Part shown: piece by piece, positions 1 to 7,667 of the stretch
Layout: each line of letters opens with the position of its first letter
How positions within the stretch are numbered: position 1 is the first letter of the stretch
Assembly: GCA_025999775.1 (NCBI GenBank)
Contig: BNXT01000050.1
Location: 1-7,870 of the forward strand
Length of the DNA stretch: 7,870 bases
DNA from: Bacteroidia bacterium
GTDB taxonomy: Bacteria > Bacteroidota > Bacteroidia > Bacteroidales > P3
Direction: 5' to 3'
The notes under the pieces: generated by a model
Seen by the model: the letters and a program-made list of their open reading frames with translations, nothing else
Told to the model about the DNA's origin: nothing
Databases searched by the model: none
Translations under genes and position numbers: made by a program

Positions 1-1
1 G

Positions 2-3000
2 AGCAGAATAGTCTATTTATTGTTAGTGTTATGCGTAGGGGTTATGTCTGTGAATGCGCAGTCATCATTTTCTGGTGGCATTGGCACAGAAGAAGATCCG
101 TACAAGATAAGTGATTATGCAGATTTGGTGGCATTGTCGCAAGATGTTACCGATGGAAATACCTATGCGGGAAAGTTTTTTAAACAAACAGACACTATAT
201 ATGCGCCGACGCCGGCTACGACGTCATTTATCCCTATAGGCAGCGATGGCATTAAATCTTTTCAAGGAACCTACGATGGCGACAATAAGTGTATAGTTGG
301 ATTATATATCAACCGTAATGGTAATGTTGGATTGTTTGGCCATGTTAGTAACAACGCTATAATTAAAAACGTTGGATTGATTAATCCCGACATTAACTCA
401 ACGACGGATAATACCGCAGGAATTGTTTGCGTAGTACTAAACGCTACAGTATCAGGTTGCTATGTTTCCGGAGGAACGATCAAAGGAACCTATCGTGTTG
501 GAGGGATTGTTGGGAATGTTGGGAGTTCTCTGGGAAGCGCTTCGAGAATCTTTAACTGTTTCAATACCGCGTGCATTGTGGGATCAGGAGAATATATAGG
601 GGGGATCATAGGGGAGTGCTTGCTACAGAATACGGTGATAGACAGTTGCTACAATATGGGTACTGTTCAAGGTAATAATAGAGTGGGTGGTATTGTAGGT
701 AGTTTAAATGGCAATATTCGAAATAGTTTCAATGCCGGAGCAATTATAGGGAATTTGTTGTTGTTGGGCGCTATCTATGGAGATACAGTTTCTACACCCG
801 GCTCAATAGTTGAGTATAATTTTTGGGATACGTTGACTTCCGGAAATGCTAAACGAGCAGGAAGCGGGGCAGCTGGTACTAATGTAGGAACAAGTACAAC
901 AGCGCTGTTTAACGCAAGTTTAACTCAAACTACGTTTAACCTTTCGGGTTCCGGTATTTGGACAATACGTGATGGGAAGAGTTACCCTTACTTTAAAACC
1001 CAAGTAGAACCGGTACATATTGTAAATTTGTCCCACAATGTCATACTTGACTTAGCGTCGGATGTAGATAGCGTGGTTGCGCTGAAGGGTCTGCACGGCA
1101 CACGCTTTACAGCCTGGACATCGGTTAAAAGCGGTTATGATACCCTTGCACTGCCTGCCGGTTGTAGCCCCGGCGATACCCTGTATTTTATAGCTTACAA
1201 GAGGGGTATGGCGCCTTCGCCTAATGTCAGAGGAATTATTCAACCTGTTGGAAAACTTTATGTGAAACGCGGAGGATCGTCAATGAATGTAAATCAACCA
1301 TCTTCATGGAGTAATGCGTACAGTGAACTAGCAGAAGCTTTGAAATTTGCACATGACTATCCCGGATTTGTGTCTGAAATATGGGTGGAAAAAGGTGAAT
1401 ATTTTCCACTTTATAGAGCTGATGATATGGGAAACAGAAGCGCCACAGGAATCTCCTTTTCGGATCGTTTTAATTCATTTGTTTTGGCGAAAGATGTCAA
1501 GATTTATGGAGGGTTTGAAGGCAATGAATCATCGGTTGACGCCCGTGTCATGAAAAACGGAGACTATATGCCTCTTAACGAAACAATATTGTCAGGAGAC
1601 ATAGGATATGATAATGATTCTACCGATAACGTCTATCACGTGGTTATTTCTGCCGGTGATGTGGGTACAGCGCTCTTAGATGGTTTCATAGTGTCTGAGG
1701 GTTGTGCTACTGGCGCTGCTCCCATGACTGTAAACGGAGAAATTATTTCGGTACAAAGCTCAGGTGGTGGCATTTATATTTTTAATACGCCATCACTAAC
1801 GTTAAAGAGAATTCTTGTGAACCATAATACAGCAGAGAATGGAGAGGGAGGCGGCATGTATATATACAACTCACAACCGAAGATGACAGGCATTAAAATA
1901 AGTAACAATGTTGCATTGCGCGGCGGTGGTCTGTACAACCAAAATTCCGATTCAAAATTAGCAACCAATATCACGATCAGTCATAATAGGGCTAATCTCG
2001 GTGGCGGAGTTTATAGTGAATCATCCTCGTTACTCCTCATAGATGCTTTGATTACTGGCAATTATGCAAGCAATCGTGGCGGCGGCTTGGATTATATCAA
2101 TAACCCCTTATATACCCCTGTTTTGCTGAATGTAACAGTGAGCGGTAATAACGCCTCAACTTATGGAGGAGGAATAGTAACCAATAACAATACAAAGCTG
2201 AAATTGTACAATACCATTGTTTACGGAAATACAGCATCTTCCGACCCAAACGTGTTTAATATGCCCTCTACTAATAGTACAATGGAATACCATTATAGCC
2301 TTATACAAGGCAGTGGCGGAAGTCTAAATTGGCATCCAGCCTGTGGCGTTGATAGCGGTTATAATGTGGATATCAATCCGATGTTTTCCGCAAGTGGAAA
2401 CTATTTTTTGGATCACTGTAGCCCTGCCGTCGGTATTGGTGACACAACGATATATAAAACACTGGCAGGTGTTGACGTTGACAGTAATCTTGCCAATCAC
2501 GTCAATCTTGTTGGCATACCACGCCTCAAAGGACCAAATATTGATTTAGGCGCTTATGAAGATACCATAGGAGCTAATATTAGTATTACCATGGCACGCG
2601 TGTCGGATACAATCATCGATACGAGAGATAGCATCGCTTTGTGGAATATCACAGGTAACGCTCCTTGGACAGTGGTATGTAGTGATACTACGATAAGTGA
2701 AATACTATCGTCCCCATATTATTTTAAAACAGCACGATTGGGCACACACCGATTAAATCCTATAAAGATTTATGATGCAACTTGTACTCTAGGAAGAAAT
2801 ATACAACCTGCTGAAATCGTCACCCTGACTATCCGCGTGAAAGATAGTATTACAAAGTTTAAACTCTACGGTAAATATGACTTAACTTCTGTTCTTTATA
2901 ATGGACTTCCACAAAGAGTTGTGATAGACGGCTTTCCGACAATGGTTGTGATGTATAATAAAGATACAACGAGGCCCGTTAATGCAGGAGAATACAATGT

Positions 3001-4870
3001 GTCGCTCAAAATGGATTCTACGAATACTCATTTTCGTCTGGATAGTCTCGAATTAGCGGGGTGGACGATAATAAAACGACCTCTTCAGGTTTTTGTTAAA
3101 GATACATCGTGCTTCTACGGAAGCCCTATTGATAGTAGTCTCTTTTCATTGTACTACACAGGATTTGTACCAGGGGATTCCGTTTCAAAGCTTACACTAC
3201 GCCCTTCGGCAAGCTCAATCGCTACCAGAGATAGTAATGCAGGGGTTTATCCGATAGTAGTATCCGGTGGAACTGCTGTTAATTATGACATAACGACAAA
3301 TAATGGCACACTGACAATCAAAAAAGCAATACCTACCGGAGTGTGGCCATCAAGTACCAATGCTATTACGTACGGAGATACGCTTAAGCGCGCTATTTTG
3401 TCCGGTGGTAACGCGGGTTGTGTCTTTGAGTGGGCAACTCCCGATACTGTGCCCATCGTGAACAATAATGGGTATATGGTGGTATGTACCCCTAATGATA
3501 CCCTGAACTATCTATACACGAATGCAACGTATCCCGGATGGGAGTGGGATTCTACCATAGGTAAGGGTAGTAAACTCACTACACGTACAGTGAATAAGGC
3601 TAACCTTGAGGTGAGTGTCGCTGACACATTCCGGCTCTACGGAGCGAATAATCCTGTGTTTCGTTTTATCTACGCGGGCTTTGTTCGCAATGAAGGTCCC
3701 CTCGTTTTGACCTCGCCTCTTACTCCTACTTTTTCACCTCCGGTAACTCCACTGACTCCTGCTGGCAGTTATCCCATTCAGCTTTCCGGCGGCGCGGCTG
3801 ACAACTATAATATTGTAAAAAGAGAAGGCGTACTTTTCATTCGCAGAAATTCAAACGTTATAACTTTTCCTGCGATACCTGATCAAAATATAGATATAGT
3901 CAGTTATTATGATTTGCAAGCTACATCTTCATCCAGATTACCGGTAAGTTACACATTAGTCGATGCAAACCCACCCTCCATCGCTTCGATAGCAGAAAAT
4001 TCATCGAGAATAAACTTTACCGGATCAGGCATTGTTACTGTGCGTGCTGCTCAGAGAGGTGATGTGAGTTACGATGCAGCTCCTACTGTAGAACAAAAAA
4101 TTCTTATCTATTCTCCAACGAAGAATGGAGTGAGTGTGAATAATACGACCTTTGATGCAGAATTCGGTAGATATGTATTGTCCTGCGACGCGGACACGGT
4201 CATGTTTAGCGTTACGCCGGGAGATCCGAACGCTACGGTATGGTATAACGGTTCCAACCGAAATACCATCAAAGCGCCTGTATCCGGCGCCGGCGTACAT
4301 AAGATACGTTATTCGGTAAGAGGTCGTGACTTGATTGAGAGATATGACACCGTCAATGTCGCCAAAAGGTTTGATCCTGAAGATGTTTTAGTTACCCGCT
4401 GGGGTAATACTATATCGGTGGTTGCCATTCCTGAAAATAATGGCGGGTTTAATTTTAAAACCTACCAATGGTATAGAAACGGACGCATTATCCCTAACGC
4501 TACCGGTCAATGGTACTCTGCCGGTAACAATAGATCCGATGTGCTCGGTCAAACCGATATATATACGGTGAGAATTACAGCCGAAGAATATCTTGGAAAC
4601 ATAGAAACCTGCGATTTCAGTCTCAGTCAACTCAACGCGGAAGAACAGTCCATTGAGGTCTATCCAAACCCTGCTCAAAGCACTATTACTGTTGAATTTG
4701 AGGCATCAAACAGTGACCCCATTGAAGTATTTGATGTGAACGGACGATTAGTAAAAACACTGACTTCAAAAGGGTTTCAAACACAAATAGACATTAGCGA
4801 TCTACCTGTCGGTATCTATGTGGTGAAATCAGGAAACCAACAGAAAAAGATAATAAAGCAGGACTTTTAG
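2..4870 (+). CDS. Giant secreted multidomain surface protein with T9SS sorting domain (5' end outside window)
   Basis: The frame is open from the left edge of the window, so the gene is 5'-truncated. The TTG at 20 is unlikely to be the true start, because the codons before it (S-R-I-V-Y-L-L) read as the front of a signal peptide that ends SVNA|Q. Numbering residues from that TTG: signal peptide to about 13; six GLUG-type repeats 103-255 closing with WTIRDGKSYPYF near 314-325; a beta-helix module about 410-847 with six GGG turns and a CSPAVGIGD...IDLGAYE ending; MBG-like beta domains about 947-1275; an ITFPAIPDQ-type domain about 1277-1362; an Ig-like domain about 1370-1450; a YQWYRNG module about 1455-1530; and a T9SS type A signal 1545-1616. 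The expected route is Sec export followed by T9SS secretion to the cell surface. No catalytic residues are recognisable, so adhesion, binding or scaffold roles are inferred. It converges on the glycosyltransferase gene with 11 bp between stops. Confidence 0.93.
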   Translation, partial: SRIVYLLLVLCVGVMSVNAQSSFSGGIGTEEDPYKISDYADLVALSQDVTDGNTYAGKFFKQTDTIYAPTPATTSFIPIGSDGIKSFQGTYDGDNKCIVGLYINRNGNVGLFGHVSNNAIIKNVGLINPDINSTTDNTAGIVCVVLNATVSGCYVSGGTIKGTYRVGGIVGNVGSSLGSASRIFNCFNTACIVGSGEYIGGIIGECLLQNTVIDSCYNMGTVQGNNRVGGIVGSLNGNIRNSFNAGAIIGNLLLLGAIYGDTVSTPGSIVEYNFWDTLTSGNAKRAGSGAAGTNVGTSTTALFNASLTQTTFNLSGSGIWTIRDGKSYPYFKTQVEPVHIVNLSHNVILDLASDVDSVVALKGLHGTRFTAWTSVKSGYDTLALPAGCSPGDTLYFIAYKRGMAPSPNVRGIIQPVGKLYVKRGGSSMNVNQPSSWSNAYSELAEALKFAHDYPGFVSEIWVEKGEYFPLYRADDMGNRSATGISFSDRFNSFVLAKDVKIYGGFEGNESSVDARVMKNGDYMPLNETILSGDIGYDNDSTDNVYHVVISAGDVGTALLDGFIVSEGCATGAAPMTVNGEIISVQSSGGGIYIFNTPSLTLKRILVNHNTAENGEGGGMYIYNSQPKMTGIKISNNVALRGGGLYNQNSDSKLATNITISHNRANLGGGVYSESSSLLLIDALITGNYASNRGGGLDYINNPLYTPVLLNVTVSGNNASTYGGGIVTNNNTKLKLYNTIVYGNTASSDPNVFNMPSTNSTMEYHYSLIQGSGGSLNWHPACGVDSGYNVDINPMFSASGNYFLDHCSPAVGIGDTTIYKTLAGVDVDSNLANHVNLVGIPRLKGPNIDLGAYEDTIGANISITMARVSDTIIDTRDSIALWNITGNAPWTVVCSDTTISEILSSPYYFKTARLGTHRLNPIKIYDATCTLGRNIQPAEIVTLTIRVKDSITKFKLYGKYDLTSVLYNGLPQRVVIDGFPTMVVMYNKDTTRPVNAGEYNVSLKMDSTNTHFRLDSLELAGWTIIKRPLQVFVKDTSCFYGSPIDSSLFSLYYTGFVPGDSVSKLTLRPSASSIATRDSNAGVYPIVVSGGTAVNYDITTNNGTLTIKKAIPTGVWPSSTNAITYGDTLKRAILSGGNAGCVFEWATPDTVPIVNNNGYMVVCTPNDTLNYLYTNATYPGWEWDSTIGKGSKLTTRTVNKANLEVSVADTFRLYGANNPVFRFIYAGFVRNEGPLVLTSPLTPTFSPPVTPLTPAGSYPIQLSGGAADNYNIVKREGVLFIRRNSNVITFPAIPDQNIDIVSYYDLQATSSSRLPVSYTLVDANPPSIASIAENSSRINFTGSGIVTVRAAQRGDVSYDAAPTVEQKILIYSPTKNGVSVNNTTFDAEFGRYVLSCDADTVMFSVTPGDPNATVWYNGSNRNTIKAPVSGAGVHKIRYSVRGRDLIERYDTVNVAKRFDPEDVLVTRWGNTISVVAIPENNGGFNFKTYQWYRNGRIIPNATGQWYSAGNNRSDVLGQTDIYTVRITAEEYLGNIETCDFSLSQLNAEEQSIEVYPNPAQSTITVEFEASNSDPIEVFDVNGRLVKTLTSKGFQTQIDISDLPVGIYVVKSGNQQKKIIKQDF
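326..790 (+). repeat. GLUG-type protein repeats (six units)
   Basis: Six degenerate units begin at residues 103 (VGLFG), 133 (AGIVC), 160 (VGGIVG), 193 (IGGIIG), 222 (VGGIVG) and 249 (LGAIYG), numbered from the TTG at 20. Spacing is 27-33 residues. Each unit is followed by a short strand with an aromatic or cysteine-containing segment such as NCFNTA, DSCYNMG or NSFNAG. This is the pattern of the GLUG motif family in bacterial surface proteins. The FWDTLTSG and GKSYPYF segments that follow are the usual close of such modules in Bacteroidota. The units differ at DNA level, so this is an old protein repeat and not a recent tandem duplication. Confidence 0.8.
1763..2173 (+). repeat. GGG-ladder of a right-handed beta-helix
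   Basis: Six GGG tripeptides, most followed by a hydrophobic residue and Tyr, start at codons 1763, 1847, 1922, 2000, 2078 and 2165. Their spacing is 28, 25, 26, 26 and 29 residues. Between them lie NxS/T-rich strands (ISNNVA, ISHNRA, ITGNYA, VSGNNAS, VYGNTAS). This is the signature of pectin-lyase-like parallel beta-helices and the chlamydial Pmp-like repeat, one coil or so per unit. Before it lies the usual Bacteroidota cap (SSWSNAYSELAEAL, then IWVEKGEYFP and KIYGGFEG); after it comes the SPAVGIGD...DLGAYE closure. No lyase catalytic residues could be assigned, so a binding or structural role is at least as likely as polysaccharide cleavage. Confidence 0.82.
2858..3850 (+). repeat. Tandem MBG/Ig-like beta domains
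   Basis: About four related beta domains follow one another at residues near 947-1018, 1019-1101, 1102-1190 and 1193-1275 (numbered from the TTG at 20). Recurrent marks are a YG turn near the start (KLYGKYD, CFYGSPID, ITYGDTL, RLYGANNP), then YTGFVPGDS or YAGFVRNEG, then an AGxYP/AGEYN strand, then NY(D/N)I, and a closing LTIKK, LFIRR or WTIIKR strand. This matches MBG-type domains, which form rod-like stalks in Bacteroidota surface proteins. The third unit is the more distant FEW...TPND type. The fourth carries a Thr/Pro-rich insertion around 3707-3763. The probable role is a spacer that projects the N-terminal modules from the cell. Confidence 0.72.
4652..4867 (+). other. T9SS type A C-terminal sorting domain (part of the giant CDS)
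   Basis: The last 72 residues begin IEVYPNPAQSTITVEF, continue with IEVFDVNGRLVKTL and end ISDLPVGIYVVKSG...KKIIKQ. The YPNP opening, the D-x-x-G-R-x-V turn and the L-x-x-G-x-Y-x-V strand are the three classic blocks of the type A sorting domain. In known cargo this domain directs passage through the type IX secretion channel and is then removed by the PorU sortase, with attachment to A-LPS in species that have it. The domain is complete, with its stop codon immediately after. Confidence 0.93.
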
Positions 4871-4881
4871 ACTGTTTGAGA

Positions 4882-6411
4882 TTAGTTTAATTCTTGAACA
4901 TTCTTACTACTGATCAAGAAATTGCTGTTTTCAGGCAAGATCGTTACGGTCAGAGAGGGTTGTTGTCGAGACAAAACTTCTATTACGGTAGCAATCGGGA
5001 CATCTTTCGTGCAAAATACTAATTGATTGAGTTGATTGATATGAAGAACTTCATCAAGATTGGCAATGAGGTCGGGTGTAATCCAAAAAGTTTTCGTGGA
5101 GGGCTGCTTCGCTATCAATAAATCCCGCAATCGTTCATATTCTGATTGTTGCGCTACAATGCCGTAATGGGGCGGTTCTCCGTGTTTGAATTGTCCGGTT
5201 ATTAAACGCAGAAGTAGTTCCCGCGTACTATAGATTGCTAACGATGTGGCTGCTCCAATGAGTATCAAGGCTCTTGAGAAATGTAACGTATCACCGCCTA
5301 ACGCAAACCCGACCAATATCATAAGAGTTGATGACCCGATGCCTAAGAGCGCATTGCGGAGTTTGTGATGCTTGGAATAGGCGCCACATAACGTCAACCC
5401 AAGTATCCACAACACTACATAAATAGGCATGACAACGGTTTGATAGAGCGTTCCAAAGTGCGTGGCATTGCCATGCGCATAGATTGCCCAATAATGCTCT
5501 TCTAATCGAAACACAGCGTAAATGAGCGCTCCATCTAAGAATGTATAGCCAAATCGTTGTACAAAACGAGACACAATAGAAAACATAGCGCGTAGAATAA
5601 TGGCAAACTGTATCACCCAATGGAGAGTCAAAGACGCATTTTTTGAAAAATGCTTCTCGTAAAATAAAGCCATCGCTTTGTAAAACACGACAACGTAGTT
5701 GAGACTGCCTTTTTTAGTGCTTTCGCCTTTGTAATGAATGATTTTTGTAAAAGGAAGATAGTAATTTTTGTAACCTGCCTGCGTGATACGGTACGATAAA
5801 TCAATATCTTCACCGTACATAAAAAACTGTTCGTCGAAACTGCCGATAGTATCAATGATAGCGTGCCGTACCATCATAAAAGCGCCTGCTAATACATCGA
5901 CGGCATGAACGGAGTCTTTGTCCAAATAGCTTAAATTGTATTGCCCAAAACGTTTGGATTTAGGAAATAGGGTAGCGAAGCCAAAGATCTTGTAAAATGC
6001 TACTGAAGGCGTTGGCAAACAGCGTTTAGATTCCGGTAAGAAATGTCCTTTCCCGTCAACCATTTTTACGCCTACAGCACCGGCATCCGTTGTACTGTCC
6101 ATGAAATCTACACACGCACGAAGCGTGTCTTTCTCTAACACCGTATCCGGATTCAAAAATAAGATATACGCGCCCGTAGCGTCCCTTACTGCTTGATTAT
6201 TGGCTTTGGAAAACCCCAGATTCTCTTTGTTCTCAATAAGGCGTACAAACGGAAACTTGCTCTTGACCATCTCTACCGAATGATCCACCGAATGATTGTC
6301 CACAACAAAGACCTCCACATCCATACCAAAAGCGGCTTCTTGTACAGACCGAAGGCATTGTTCAAGAAAGTTTTTGACGTTGTAATTAACTATAATGATG
6401 GATAGTTGCAT
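4882..6411 (-). CDS. Membrane-embedded family 2 glycosyltransferase with C-terminal Rossmann-like domain
   Basis: 509 residues. The N-terminal 1-255 is a GT2 (GT-A fold) domain opening LSIIIVNYN, with VVDNHS at 36-41, NLGFSKANN at 64-72, the metal-binding LNPDT at 86-90 and the acceptor-side MYGEDIDLSYR at 198-208, where E201/D202 are the likely catalytic acids. It should move a sugar from a nucleotide donor to a lipid-linked or cell-surface glycan on the cytoplasmic face; donor and acceptor cannot be told. Residues about 263-401 hold four or five membrane segments, ending in FSRALILIGAA at 378-388. Residues about 415-505 look like the sugar-nucleotide/CoA-binding-like domain of polyprenyl glycosylphosphotransferases (LVFCTKDVPIATVIEVL), but no phosphotransferase catalytic domain follows. 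It starts 3 nt after coaD in the same frame, so coupled expression is likely. The family call is firm; the C-terminal assignment is from memory of homologues. Confidence 0.9.
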   Translation of the reverse strand: MQLSIIIVNYNVKNFLEQCLRSVQEAAFGMDVEVFVVDNHSVDHSVEMVKSKFPFVRLIENKENLGFSKANNQAVRDATGAYILFLNPDTVLEKDTLRACVDFMDSTTDAGAVGVKMVDGKGHFLPESKRCLPTPSVAFYKIFGFATLFPKSKRFGQYNLSYLDKDSVHAVDVLAGAFMMVRHAIIDTIGSFDEQFFMYGEDIDLSYRITQAGYKNYYLPFTKIIHYKGESTKKGSLNYVVVFYKAMALFYEKHFSKNASLTLHWVIQFAIILRAMFSIVSRFVQRFGYTFLDGALIYAVFRLEEHYWAIYAHGNATHFGTLYQTVVMPIYVVLWILGLTLCGAYSKHHKLRNALLGIGSSTLMILVGFALGGDTLHFSRALILIGAATSLAIYSTRELLLRLITGQFKHGEPPHYGIVAQQSEYERLRDLLIAKQPSTKTFWITPDLIANLDEVLHINQLNQLVFCTKDVPIATVIEVLSRQQPSLTVTILPENSNFLISSKNVQELN

Positions 6412-6414
6412 AGC

Positions 6415-6873
6415 CTATAAAGTCAATGTTTTGGGTATAAATGCGCTGACATTGCCTTTGTGTCGGAGCACGTCTCTAACAATGGAAGAATTGATATGAC
6501 TGTACTGCGGATCGGCAACCAAAAACAGCGTTTCTATGGTGTTGTCCAAAGCTCTGTTTGCGTAAGCGATGCCTAACTCGTAATCAAAATCTGAAGCTGA
6601 ACGCAACCCTCGCAGGATGTATCGTATGTGTTGAGAAATGCAGAAATCGACAGTCAAGCCATCGTAGGCAACAACCTTGACGCGGGGTTCATTAGCAAAG
6701 ACCGTGCGTATCATGCTACAGCGTTGCTCAACGGTAAACATGGTGCGTTTGTCGGCGTTGATACCTATAGCAACAACGACAGAATCAAACAGAGATAACG
6801 CTTTATGAATAATTTGCTCATGTCCGAGTGTTATCGGATCAAAAGAACCCGGAAAAATCACAGTATGTCCCAT
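6415..6873 (-). CDS. coaD: Pantetheine-phosphate adenylyltransferase (phosphopantetheine adenylyltransferase)
   Basis: 152 residues, close to the usual 155-165 with a slightly short C-terminus. The enzyme joins ATP and 4'-phosphopantetheine to give dephospho-CoA and pyrophosphate, the fourth step from pantothenate to CoA, in the cytoplasm as a hexamer. Seen in sequence: the nucleotidyltransferase signature PGSFDPITLGH at 8-18 (T15 and H18 of the T/HxGH motif); K42 in DKRTMFT; RGLRSASDFDYE at 88-99 with R88; and the HINSSIVRDV block at 126-135, which matches the ATP-binding ISSSxVRE segment with N in place of the first S. The start at MGHTVIFPGSFDP leaves the expected short lead before the signature. 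It lies 12 nt after the barrel gene and 3 nt before the glycosyltransferase. Both this gene and the next begin with AGGCTATG, an unusual shared start context. Confidence 0.97.
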   Translation of the reverse strand: MGHTVIFPGSFDPITLGHEQIIHKALSLFDSVVVAIGINADKRTMFTVEQRCSMIRTVFANEPRVKVVAYDGLTVDFCISQHIRYILRGLRSASDFDYELGIAYANRALDNTIETLFLVADPQYSHINSSIVRDVLRHKGNVSAFIPKTLTL

Positions 6874-6885
6874 AGCCTTTATTTG

Positions 6886-7662
6886 TTAATAGCGTTTACC
6901 AAAATGATAGGTTAAATAGAAATTGATAAATCCCCATGATTTGGGACGATGCGCCATCATAGGTACGGGTATGGGAAAGTAATCAATCATCACGCCTGCC
7001 TCAATGGCTTGTACGATTTCTTGATATTTACCAAAGTCAAAGTTGAAGCCAAATTGAAAATAAAGACCCGGATACACTCTTGGATTCGTGAAGCCTTTGA
7101 ACCAGGGTCCGCGTGAATAAATATTGCCCCACTCATTGTGAAGATCATTATTAGCGTCAAATTGTTCTACTTTGGACGTAGATTCCTTGCTGATAGAATC
7201 AATGTACCGAACCCGAAGAAACTGGGGCAGTGCAATGCCAAGTTGCGCTCCAAGCGTTATTTGATAGCCCACTTCTAAACCTCCCCAATAGGGCTTCTGG
7301 TTGGTCGTCGTTTGTGTGCCGACACCGTAACGCAACACAAACAATTCGTTAATACCACCATAAATATAGCGCCGAGAGAGGAGCGTTTGCGACATGCCGG
7401 TTTGCTTTTTGGCTTTTGAATGATTGAGTTTTGCAAATTCAAATTCTTGGAAAGTATAGCGCTCCAACGTGCGGATTTTACCTGTACGAAACCCCGCTCC
7501 GAAGCCCAACGTATGAGCCATCCCATAGTATGATTGTTGATGGTAGAGCCGAACCTCCCGCTCAGATTGGTCAGTCTCTACGACCTCAACTTGTGCATGT
7601 AATGGACGTACAAAGGCGCATAACAATGCCATGCCTATTATGATACCAAGATTACACCGCAT
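6886..7662 (-). CDS. Predicted outer-membrane beta-barrel protein of unknown function
   Basis: 258 residues. A signal peptide covers 1-23 (hydrophobic IIIGMALLCAFV, cleavage expected after LHA, leaving Q24). The mature part has no long hydrophobic helix. It is made of short alternating, aromatic-rich strands: YYGMAHTLGFGAGFRTG (45-61), YIYGGINELFVLRYGVGTQ (99-117), WGGLEVGYQITLGAQLGIALP (126-146), YPGLYFQFGFNFDFG (197-211), and a last strand WGFINFYLTYHFGKRY ending in Tyr. A C-terminal aromatic and a final amphipathic strand are typical of BAM-inserted barrels, here perhaps 8-12 strands. It resembles conserved Bacteroidota proteins of unknown function, but no transporter or enzyme motif is visible. 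It follows the small lipoprotein gene by 5 nt, so the two may act together at the outer membrane; that is inference. Confidence 0.85.
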   Translation of the reverse strand: MRCNLGIIIGMALLCAFVRPLHAQVEVVETDQSEREVRLYHQQSYYGMAHTLGFGAGFRTGKIRTLERYTFQEFEFAKLNHSKAKKQTGMSQTLLSRRYIYGGINELFVLRYGVGTQTTTNQKPYWGGLEVGYQITLGAQLGIALPQFLRVRYIDSISKESTSKVEQFDANNDLHNEWGNIYSRGPWFKGFTNPRVYPGLYFQFGFNFDFGKYQEIVQAIEAGVMIDYFPIPVPMMAHRPKSWGFINFYLTYHFGKRY

Positions 7663-7667
7663 CTAAG

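Noticed and set aside
1763..2173. The GGG ladder as a DNA tandem repeat or CRISPR-like array
   Set aside because: The regularity is at protein level only. The nucleotide units differ in sequence and length, and the frame is open throughout.
1249..2560. Polysaccharide lyase activity for the beta-helix module
   Set aside because: The fold class is supported, but I could not identify catalytic Asp, Lys or Arg residues of any known lyase family.
4388..4678. Open antisense frame of 96 codons under the sorting-domain region
   Set aside because: It lies opposite a clearly real domain, has no recognisable motifs, and does not resemble a lost continuation of the glycosyltransferase.
4891..4920. Inverted repeat TTCTTGA ... 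TCAAGAA (7-bp arms, 16-nt loop) just past the giant gene, a possible terminator
   Set aside because: The stem is AT-rich, the loop is long, no T-run follows on either strand, and it lies inside the coding end of the glycosyltransferase.
5291..5620. Open 109-codon frame on the minus strand, out of frame within the glycosyltransferase
   Set aside because: It is rich in Cys, Arg and Trp in a way typical of off-frame translation, and it overlaps the membrane segments of a well-supported gene.
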